Shown: positions 23,901-35,900 of the stretch, piece after piece
Layout: each line of letters starts with the position of its first letter
Position numbering within the stretch: the stretch's first letter is position 1
DNA from: Parelaphostrongylus tenuis
Taxonomy: Eukaryota > Nematoda > Chromadorea > Rhabditida > Metastrongylidae
DNA length: 64,000 nucleotides
Direction: 5' to 3'
Assembly (NCBI GenBank): GCA_019055375.1
Contig: JAHQIW010002009.1
Location: forward strand, 1 to 64,000
Notes under the pieces: generated by a model
What the model saw: the letters and a program-made list of their open reading frames with translations, nothing else
Told to the model about the DNA's origin: nothing
Database searches by the model: none
Translations under genes and position numbers: made by a program

Positions 23901-26900
23901 TAGTGCGAGAAGGCGAATCGAGGGCAAGGAGTGCTGAGATGGACACACTGAATTGTCATGTGACAGGCCATGTAAACAAATAGTAAACATACATGAAATC
24001 AGCGTTTCAGAAACTGAACGGTACGAGGTGAAGAAGCGATCTTTTTCGCCCTAGAAGACCTATTCGAGCGAATGTTAGTGATTATGCGAAAGCCTGGATT
24101 TGTGATTTGTGCGCTGCATGGTACATTTTTTAAGAAGTCTTTTTATGACACTTCAGCAAAGGAAAACGTTTGTGCTTCAGACTTTTTTCGACAAACGGCT
24201 ACGTAGCGCATTAGCCATAGCTTTGAGCTTTCGAATGTTAACTAACACTTTTATGAGAAGTTCTTGTCCAGAGGAAAGGATCATTTTTTTATCCCGCACT
24301 GTTTAACGGAATAGAACGAAGAATTGCATTGTGCTTGTGTAGGAATACATGTATATTATGTTCAGTTATGTCAAAACGTTAAAACTACTGGTTTGGTGCA
24401 AAAGTAACTGCGGTTTATGTACGGTTGAAATTCGCTGTCCGATATTGGGGTTTATGAACAATCGAGTTTACCGCAAAGCCTGAGATCTAGAATTTCAGTT
24501 ACTTTTGCATCATTCTAGTACATGTTGCTTTGTAACTGTTACGGTATTTTCCCATTTAGGAGTCAAACTTATTATGACCAAATGGTTATTTGTGGATGGT
24601 GTGCTGAGTCGTTTTCTGACATGATTCGAGACTTTGTATTTGGAAATTCTCTTCAAATGCCAACCTCTGAAGGACTGGATATTATTTGTGGGATGTTTGA
24701 GTCAGCTCAATACATCTATGGAATATTTGAATTGTGTGAAGCTGTAAGTCTCATTGAAAACGGTCTAGTGACAGGAGAATGAGTTGAGTGGAGGTGTTGA
24801 AACATATCTAAATCAGGTAACTCCTTTGCTGCTTTCCACCGAGAAAGTGATTCGATCGTTGGCAGCTGATGTAATTCCGGGAACCATGTCAGGTCAACTT
24901 GGTTATGTCTTTGTTGCATATATCTGCAGGCATTGGCACTATTTTCTCCACTCGGGTCTCGCTCCAATAATAACTAATCAGTAGGTTTTCACGGAAAAGT
25001 AGTAGGAAGGAATTTAATAAGGTCTTGTTTTCTTCTTGTTTTCAGAATGTACGATCTGATTGAGCGAATGATTCGCGCTCATGAATATCCGATGACGAGT
25101 TGGGGAAGAACGATTGCTGCTTTTGTGTATCATTCGAAATGTCACTTGAAAAAGGCTCAGGTAATGGATGCGCACTCGTCCTCTTCTATTGCTTGTTTTC
25201 GTTTTTTTTTTGTTTTTTTTCTTTCTTTCTTAGTCTTCTATGCGCTTCCCGATCTACAGCTTTCTGACGTTAAATTACATGGAGCACACGACGACTTTCG
25301 TCATGTCTTCAATCATGGCAGCTCTTCGTACAATGGAGGAAGTCGATACAATGCTCTCTTTTTTAAGGATGTATTCGAGAAGAAACTGTAAGATTTGGTA
25401 TCCTATCATGGAGCGCGTGAGAATAGCAATGATTTTTCAGGCGATTTTTCTCGTATCATGAGTACAAGAAGAGGCTTCCGTCATTTGGCCAGCTATATAA
25501 TCGTTATTCTTTCGTTGTCAACTCATTCATCGCTGCAAAAGTTTGTCTCATCTAATCTCTGTAGCCATATTTCTTGTTTAGATAGAATAAGATTACAGAA
25601 TTTCATGCGTGATCATGATCGATTGTCCGATCTTGCCACCTTCTGCGGTCATATTTCAGCTCAGATAGCTGCACTTGCTGATGAATGGGTTTGTATGATC
25701 TATATAAATTCTTCGCTTTTACTCCTCTTCATCAGTGGTATGATGCTGTGAATCAGCATCTAGGGGTTCTTTCTGATCATAAGAAAACAAATGAAATTCG
25801 ATCTAATTTGCATTGAGTTGTATGGATAAAAAGAGCTTTTGTGGGAGTAGAACCCAAGCTTCGTTTTCACAGTAGGTGTGTTGCTACCACTGCAACATCG
25901 AAGCCATTGCGAAACCCTTCAAGGTTTGATTGCTCAGAGCTTCGATCATTTATTTCGAAGAAACGTGCTAGTAAAGCGGTAGCCTCGATTGTGTAGTGGC
26001 GGCACGCGCCGACCGTATGGGTGAATCGCGGGTTCAATTTCCGAATGCGTTTATTTTGAAATAATTTGTCCTGAACGGGGACTTCCGAGTCGAGAAGGTT
26101 GTGATTTTTTCCAATTACTCCAGTTTACTTAGATTCTTTACTCCATGATTTATCCTCTTGAAGAAAGCTGCTTATAACAACCTGCGCAATATTTCTTTCT
26201 TTTCAGGTTTCTGCAATAAAGGCACTTTGTTGTACGAGTATTAGTCAGCACACAGGTTATGGCGACCTGATCACATATATTGATGTAAGCTTTTCTCAGC
26301 TAAACTTCCTCGTGTCTGCTATTTGAATCCATTTTAGATCAATGATTGCTCAACTCATTATCCTCTGGCTACGTTTATCATGTTGCTGGCAGGAAAATAC
26401 GCATTCAGTGTTCCACGATTGATAGCTGAACTTCTAAACAATGCATTTCCTGTAATTATGAAGCGTAAACAGAGCTCGTTTATTGGGCGATATAATGGTA
26501 AGCTGTTATAGAAAACAACTGAAATGCATGTGGTTGTAAAGACTTTCTTCCACTAAATAAACATGGCTATAATTGATTTCATTTGGACTGCATAATAATT
26601 GGAATTGTTCTTTTATTAAAGTCCATTTTTCATTCCTTTGGTTAACGAGCCTTTTTTTGATTTTTTTTCAGGTTTCTAGTGATTATTTGATAGATTGCAT
26701 CTCGTTGATTGCAGTACAATACTTGATTGGTGAGAATGCCATTTTGATGAGCAGTAGCAGCGAAAACAATATCGCGCTTTACACTCAACATTCATCTCTT
26801 CTTCGGTTAGGGTTTCTGCGTGGTTTTCAGCAGACTTTGGTGGTTATATTTACAACGTAATTTCTAGTGATTGCGAAGCTAAGTTGAATTTTTAAAAATA

Positions 26901-29900
26901 CCGTCAGAAAGCGCTGGAAGGGCGAAAATGAGATTACTTTTCGCACTCTCAAGCTTATGCTCAAACTTCATAGCGGGTTTATTTGACAGTATAATAGGTC
27001 GTTCCATAAGTTTCGGCATCAGAGCAATAGACACCTAATTCATTAATTAGAAGTAATTGAAATCACATTGTTCTGGTAATGTTCAATTGCACATTTTCTT
27101 GAGAACATTTTGGTATACAACTAATCTATACTTGCTTCATGATGGAGCTGTTTTAGGAACAATTGACTTGCTGCTCATGCACGAAGGGCGCATAGTTGAA
27201 AATGCTAGTGAAGCCGCGCGCAAGATTAATGGAGCAGGGACGATAATAGGGTTGCAGAAATGGCGGCTAGGAAGCGCCGCGCGAAGTCCAAAGCTAGCGA
27301 AAACTGGAGGATCATTGGCGCTGGGGCCATCCACAGGAAGCTCCATTAATCTTGTACACCTCTTGACTAGCATTCTCTCCTACGCCATTCTCGCATGAGT
27401 AGCACGCGAATTAGTTCCCACGATAGCTCCATCTTAGACCAAGTCAGGGCGGTTTTCATAACAGAGTGTTCTCGGAAAAATGGGCTGCGAAGCAATATCA
27501 AAATTATGCAATTTAATTAGTTCTGGTTATCAAATTTGATGTTTATTGCTCTAATGCCAACTTAATAGAATGAAATCAAATTTTGAGCCCGAGAACGATA
27601 CAACAAAGTTTGTTCCACAATACAATCCAGAGAACATAGAAATTTTTTAGGAAGCTGAATAAATCTTCGGATAAATAACAGAAATTGCTTCGCTCCGAGA
27701 CGGCTTTGGAATCGCTGTGTGCAGTGCAATGCGAAAGACGCTGGAATGCTTGCCATGTTTGAAAACTTCATTTTATTTTGGCTGCTGTAGCGCACTAAAA
27801 TGGCCTTTTGAAAGGCAATCACGCTGTCAAAATTACCGAAATTTGAGCTATCGAATGGTATTGGAAAGTCTGAGGAAAAGCGAAAAGGGTTTTGTTCTTA
27901 AAGGGTTGAAAAATGGATCGCGATTAATAGTACATAGAAATTCCTTCTCAGTATTTTTCTGTATGTAAAAATTCCCGGTCTTTCGATTGCCCAGTCATGT
28001 AGGCTGTCGTACAAGAAAGTTGTGCACATTCTTCTTGTGAATGTCACTTGAACAAATGTTGTCGTAGCCTCTTGACGACTAAACCGGTACGTTTCATACC
28101 GTGCCACGCAACGTCAAATCTCACTCAGTTAGAATGATGGCAGCGTCGCGTCTCGTGGGAAAGCAGGCACATCTCATGAGAAGGCAGGCATAGACAGCCA
28201 GACATGCATACGCACATGCAGATGCCGCTTCTTACGACTACCGCCTATGCGACGACTGCAACGTGAACGCAGGTCCTCAAAAGGTTCGCTGGGGGGAGAG
28301 GGGAGCGGCACAAATCCGATTGTTATATTTTCACGTGAGAGTGATGTCAGTCATCAAGCCTTCTGTCTCTCTGGAGTTTGTGAATTGGTGAGCCACTGTC
28401 AGTTAATGTTAAAGGCTATATATGCATTTATTTACTTCAATAGATGCTCGATGAATTCCAACGCGCAGCTCACCCATCTTCTATTCATCAACTCCAAGGG
28501 AATTATCCTTTTATCCTTGTATTTTCACCAGTGCGAAGCGCACCATAGACCTTTGTTAGACAAACCAAATGATGGTTTTGGTTCTACTGTGCACAGGTTG
28601 CCATCAGTAGGCGACTTGGAAACTGGAAAAAATGAAGGTGAACTAGTGAGTGTGTTGGTTGCAATATTAATCTTCAGTAAATGTGTTAAAATGTAATCTG
28701 ATAACATAATCTGAGCTTTCGTGAAGATTGCTATGGCACTTATATAGCACAAAACGTGTTTTAGCCTTTCAGCCTCATCAGCTGCACGATGCCTTCGTTT
28801 CAGCCATTCCCTTGTAGAGGAGCCTCCCCCAAACCGTGCATCTGATGAGGCTGAAAGGCTGTGTCTTGCGCTACATAAGTGCCATAACGGACTTGGACCT
28901 TGTGAAAGGTTAGGAATAAGTTATCAGATCATATTGTTTTAGCGTTTTAGGCGAGGTCTCAAAAACAGGGGAAGAAAGATGTATTAAAATGTGTATTTAG
29001 TGCCTGCCAGAAACGAATACGACTGTGAATCAGGCGTGTGTTTGACTCTATCAATTCTTGCCCAGATCAGTTGTGGGACAGATGAGCCTTTTCACTGCAA
29101 GTTTGCTGTTGTACTGGTTGAGCTTCGGTTATGGCGAAAATCTTCCTAAATGCTTTGATAATTCCAGTGTCGGAGCATTACGTAGGAACAATTCCGAGAA
29201 TCAAATTGCTATCCAAGTGTGCTGACGAGCACGTGCTGTCCTTGATACACGGGTTTTTTTTCACTTATCACATTCCTCACTTTCTCAACTACAAATTTCT
29301 TCAGTTCTTGACCTTTCGTTTAGGTGTGAAATGGATAACGTTCTCTTTCCCATGCTAAGTAACATTTGTATTCTCATTGATACATTGAGAGGACGATTCA
29401 AATAGAGTAAGTTTGAATTTTACATGCGTATTTAAATATATGAACATACATGTACATGTCGATGTATATGCATGTGTATATATGCACGTGTATTCATGTA
29501 TATACGTGCATGCATATGTATACATACATGTATATACATATATCTGAATGTCTTGCGTCTGTCTACTTAGCTTCGTACCAAGTCGGATTGTTGACTCGAC
29601 AAATTATCGAAGTGAATACCTTATGATTCTGTTAAAAGCGGTGCAGTCTATCATATGCGAAGAGGACTGGGTAACGATGAAAATGTTTCGTATTGTGGAG
29701 CGAACAAAATGGAGGCTTTCAATCATGATCGTCTAAAACAAAACTGCCTTGTAAGATTAATTCGCTTTCCATTTCTGATACTCACATGTTAGGCGGCGGC
29801 AAATTTTTAAGCCGATCTCATTCGCTGGACAAGAACATTTCATAGGAGTGTTAGGAATCATTAGAAAGCATGAACCTCTGGCTACAACTATACGTTGCTC

Positions 29901-32900
29901 GGTTTTTCAAAACTCTTTCACAACGCGGTAGCATCCAAACTAAGATTTTGTTTCTCACTCGCCTTTGGCCTTCATTTTTAGCACGAGAATAGATCGCTGG
30001 AAGCACGAAAAGCATATCAGCATGTAGAGAATTTTCCGTAGTATCAGAATCAGGCGTTTCTATCTAGAGTTTCTGTCGACGTGGTAAAAAAATCTTTGCT
30101 GAAATAACAATAGTTGGCACCGATTTGACGCAGTGTGGTATATCACCACCCGAGCTAAGCGGTAGGTTGGGCAATTACCTCACTGATAAGTCGTCGCTGT
30201 GGCTTCTCTTCACATTTTACTCAGCTATGAAGGACTTTGTTTGCCGACCAACTCACGAAGCGTGGGGATAGGCAGGGCGAAGCAATCGATCGCGTTTGAA
30301 ATGTCGTTATTTAGTTGGGATTTTCACCATATCGACAAAATTTCACATAGAAACATAGGTTCTGATCGTACAGAAAATTCTCTTTAAGCTGATGGTCTTT
30401 TCGTGCTCCCTGCAAATTATTCGCCTAATAAAAATGAAAGCGAAAGGTGAGTGTGAAACGAAATCTTATTGTGGATGCTACAGTGTTATAAAAGGGTGTT
30501 ATGAAAAGCCAGATTTAAGCTTTCTATTGATTAGTAACACTCCTAGAGAAGTTCCTGTCCAGAGAATGAGGTCGGCTCAACAATTTGTCGCCGCCGAACG
30601 TACTAGTACCCCATTTCTTTTCTATGCAATTATTTTTCAATCTTTGCAGGGACAGCAGCTACTACGACTTGGTATACGTCGCCGATGTGAACGCGATGTT
30701 GTGCGCGAGCTGTCAGTCTGTAATGTCAATTCAAAGAAGGCGTTAATTGACAAATTACTATCGGTTATGAACATGTGGAATATGAGAGCTACCCTATTCG
30801 ATCTTATGCTGATGATCAAAGAGGTTTGCTTGTAACAGTTACAATTATTACCTACTGGTGAAGTGTCCTCATGTCGAAAATCCATTTCTATGGTTTGTCC
30901 TTTGGGTACCGCGTGTATCTATTTGGATACACCGGTTGCCGCGTCGCGTACCGCCAAGTATTTGTATTGGCGCGCCACAATGGAAACAAGGGAACTTACT
31001 GCGTAAATCAGGGTTGGAAGGAGACGCCATCATCGACCAATGATGAAATATCATACAAAGGACTTTCGTGGGCTTTCTTCAATGAAAGGATCTATTGTTG
31101 TTGAGTATGAAGGGAGTATAAGGAGTTATCACCCAGAAGACGATAGAACAAAGCCTCCCTTGCAGTTCTATGAAAGTTTCGTCTGTTCAAAATGCACTAA
31201 TGACTGGAAATTGTTGAGAGTTTCTGATGAACTGGCACCGCATGCAATGTGCAGCGTCATTTCCGTCAAACATCTGTTCATTGTTTTGTAATTTTCAATC
31301 ACTATGGTGATTTTTGAGCACATTTGGCGCAGTGGTTAAAGGTGCTCTGTGTCGCACACATGGTCGATGGTTCGATCATGCGCTCATGGCTCAGCTAGCC
31401 ATCCATACCTCTGAGGTCGGTAGATTGGTAACCAGACGGATTCTAGACAAGTCTGGAAGGATAAACAACACTGACTCGATACGGCCATAGGCCACCGGGA
31501 GTCATTGTAAAGGCCATATATGCATTCAGTCACCTCGAACGAAGTTAAATATTGAAAACGAATGCATGACGCATCCCTCAGGGATTGATCAACGTCGAGA
31601 GCTTTGTCTTTAGAGCTTCTATAGTGATTTCTCGTTATTACATGGAATGAGGGGATAAAAAAGTTATAGATTTATGAGGTAATTCATTTTTATAAAAAAA
31701 TCATCAGAATCATGACATATCGATTATTTGTTTGTTAAATACGCCGGATTTAATGCTAAGTTGATAGAAAGCCGGTTTTCAGAATTATAGCTTGATATAT
31801 AGTGACGCGCAGAACTTTCGCGTCATGCGGGACTCGATGCCATACTCTCTCTATGCAGGAGCGCGTGCTATAACCCGATGCACTACTGACGCCCGTTTTG
31901 TTCACCACTCTTTCTACCTTATAATGCTTATACCATAATAATTATGCACTCGATTGCTAGCAGGCTGGTATTATATCATATTATACCTTTCCTTCGGTAA
32001 GTCACTAGCGGTAAGTCACTAGCGAGCAATCAGCACAATTTCTTTATGAAAAACGTAATATGATAAAAATACCAGCCAGCTAGCAAACGAGTGCGAAAAC
32101 ACTCTGTGTTAGGTGAATGTTTCACCTGACATAGAGTGTAAAGCGTAGGTCGTCGATAACTATATATAAGGAGTGTGACGCTCCCGAGAGAACTGACTAT
32201 GAAAAGATCGACAGACGACGAGTTCTGCCCGGCTGATGAGTCTGTAAGGACGAAACACGTGTCTCGGGCTGTACAAGAGCCTTTACCAGACCACATGTCA
32301 TGTTGGCTCAAATAATAATGAAAGGATCTATTGAAATTTGAGCGTGGCCTTAATAATGCACTCGAAGGAAAGGTATAAAAAGTTATTTTTGACCTTCTAA
32401 TACACAACATCTCTCAGTGTGACTGGGTTCATTGTCGATAAGCTACTACCTGAGCGGCCGTTGACGACTGGCCGCTGACAGATAGACGCGTTATAGCGTA
32501 GAAAGAGTGGTGACCCGAACGGGCGTCAGTGGTGCTACGGGTCAGAGCACGCGCTTTCGGATAGAGTGAGATGTGAGTTCGAGTCCTGCTTGACGCAAAG
32601 AATTTACACATCACTCTACACCATAGGGTATACATTGAATATCATACAATCGCTAGAAGCGATTGAATAAAAAGGAATAATTTGATTATCAATTTTTACG
32701 GTAGGCTTTGAAAGTGAATAGCCGCTTACATAATGAACACAAGATCAATTTGATTGAAATACAGACCGCAGTTAAAACACAGCACAAGATTGTTCATCAA
32801 CTTTTTGATTTCCATAGGCCCAAATTAGTGCGACGACACTACAGGCGTCTAGAATCTAAGGTCTAGATTGTTCTTAGTAGTGTTGCAGTAGCTCTTATAT

Positions 32901-35900
32901 CGTCGCACACGCGGCGGTTAAGCGGCGAGCAATCCGCAGAAACGAGTGGCTCGTGCTGCCGTTCATCGGGAAGAAGGTTGCTGGTTTGATTCCCTGTCAC
33001 GACGCTTAGCTGTAGTACTTTGGTGTTATCTTTGTTTTCGGTACAATATGCTCAAATTGCAATGACGCCATATCACACTGTATCTTTTATAGTAACAGAA
33101 GCGACTTCTGCAATTAAACATATTTGGATATGCGTAGTTACCCTATGGATTTACGTTTTATATTAAAAAAAATGGTGAAATGTTAGACACCTGGCGTTCT
33201 TTACTATGATAATTACATTATAGAAGAGCCTTTAATACAAATCGACATTAAAAAGATGACATAAAAAAGTACTAAAACCACTCGTCGTGGTAAGGAATCA
33301 AACCAGCAACGTTCTTCCCGATGAACGGCAGCACGATCCACTCGTCATTGTGGACTGCTTGCCGCCTAGCCAGCGCGTGCGCGACAATGTAGAAATCCAA
33401 ACGACACTACCAAGAACAATCTGGAGCTTAGAGTCTACACGCTGTGATGTTGTGTCGTTGCACTAATTTGGGTCTGTGGAAGTAAAAGGGTAAATACTGC
33501 GAAACATGAACTTTTCATGAATATCAGGTTGTCCCTCAAAAAATGCGGGGTATTGGTGGAAATATCGGTGCTGTTTTCACTACAATTAACCTTCATGAAG
33601 TCTCATCGATTATACTTCAACACTTCTTTACGATAAAATCTCCTTCTATGATCGTGACGATCGAAGGTACAATGGAAAACCACATATTGGCATTGAAGCG
33701 CACCCTCGAGCCGGCAAGAGTTCTGCTTGTAAGGCAAAAAATCAACGCGGTACCCAAAGGGTAAATGTGATTATCGTTCAACCGGCTACGATTATGGTTA
33801 TAGAAATTCGAAGTTGAAGTAATTATCATATCATTCCATATGCATTACGGGCGATGATTACAACGATTGCAGATTTCTCCGGAAGGTGCTCAGAAGCATG
33901 CGCAACAGAGCGCCATAGCAGCTGATGCCCTTATGGGGGAAATCGGAAAATGTTGCCGGGATTTGTTCACTAATGCCCACAAAGAAGGTGCACAGCTACC
34001 GTCGGCAACTGTGGGTGTTTTGTATTCCCACAGCCATTTGTTGAAAAGAAAACCTTTACGAAACAATAACTTGGATAAAGTTTACAGTTAGGTCGCGACT
34101 TTCGTTTCTGTCACGTCACCAACTTTTGGCTCATCGCTTTGTTAGTGCGACTGTGCCCTCAACCAAGTAATGTGCCGAATCAATTCCATCACATGACGGT
34201 AAATGAACTCTCGAACATGTTCGCGAATGTTAAAGCACTACCATTCAATTTTTTGAAGGTGTCTGGCAAATTCCTAAAGAAGCGGCATCTATGCTCGATA
34301 CTGCGAACGATAGTTCCAAAGAGAGAATACAGCAAAGGTATTGTGTTGCTATGGAATCATTTCGATCATCTTTTGGTTCTTTTCTCCTTATTTATAGTTC
34401 AGTTTGGAAGTTTACAGTTCATGGTTGCTTTCTCAACAGCCATTTTTGAACCTTGTGTTGGCTTGCTTGAAAGGCGAGGCCTTCCAAGCAAATAAGGATA
34501 TGCTAGTATCGTCACTTTATAAACAACTGCTTGATCTCACCAGTAAAACGAAGGAGGTGAATTGCTATAGTGGTCGTAACTGTGATGCTGTGTTTTCAAC
34601 GCTCCTTTTTGTAGAATCCTGCCTTGCCACTTATGGAAAAGTTTTCGGCTGAGCGTGAGGGACTGCTCCTTCGTTTATCACTAGTGGGCGGCATCTTCAA
34701 GCAGGTAACTCCAGGAAATCCTAAGCTCAGTGTGAACTCATTAATCGACCTAGGTTCTCCCAGTAAACTGCTATTTTGCGTAATTGATTCAGGTCGTGAA
34801 TCTAACTATATTTACGCTGCGAGCTGACTCATGGTTACTCCAATGATATACGGCTTTCTCCTTGACTTTGAATTAAAATAGTCTTTACCTGTGGGCCCAG
34901 TTTTCTTCCATATTTGACGCGGCGCTGGAGCTTTTGTTTTGTCAGCCGATTCCAATCTAGCCATTGTAGTCAATATGACTTCTCAATTATTGTGAGCCTA
35001 ACTTATTTGTGAACTGTTGGCAATCGTAACAGTTCTCATCTAGATCTGTCAACCACAGCACAGTGAGGGATGGTCGCACCTTTTCTTCCAAATGATGCTT
35101 TACGGGATGGTTTCACCTGACAAAGATAGGTGAGAGAAGTATTCAGATATCATTATTCGAAAATATCCATTGGTGTTGCGCAGCCTCTAAATTCGAGTGG
35201 TGGTCCAAAAATGACGTAAAAGACATCAATTAGTCTTACGTTACGTGCTGTGATGGTAACACGAAGGTGGTCAATAATCGTTCCTTATTGAAGGCAGCTT
35301 ATCGGGACACTGTGTCTCTCATAATGCATTCTGCGAAGAATTACAACATGCTGTCGTTTAGGATCTTGTATGATTCCTGCTATGATATGCTCTCTACGCT
35401 GATGCTATGGACGTTAACGGCTCCTTCAACGGCAACTCAGCAAATCAGCGAGGGTAGTGAACCAAAATTTCGGTGGCCTTACTATTCTATCATCATAAAG
35501 AGGCTGAAGGTATGTTATTTGCACATAAATATTTCCCGGTTCATGTCTGTTGTAAGGGAACAAATGAATATTTGATCTCATTTGCTATACAAGAATTTTT
35601 CGTAGGAGTGTTAGCAATCATTCGAAAGATCAAATCTCTGGCTAGAGACGCACGGAAACGGGCGGGTTTTTTCAAAAGACTTTTATAACGCTGTGAAATT
35701 CAAAATAAAACTATGCTTCACATCCGCCCGCAATTCAACTATTGCTTTGCTGGAAGCACGAAAAGCATGTGAACGTGTAGAAAAGATCTTTTAGTATCAG
35801 AGTCAGACGTGTAATTTGGAATTTAGAGAAACGATTGCTAAGTGAATGACAAAAGTCGTACTTTCCTATGGCCTGCGGAAGGGCCAGTAGATCTATCGGA

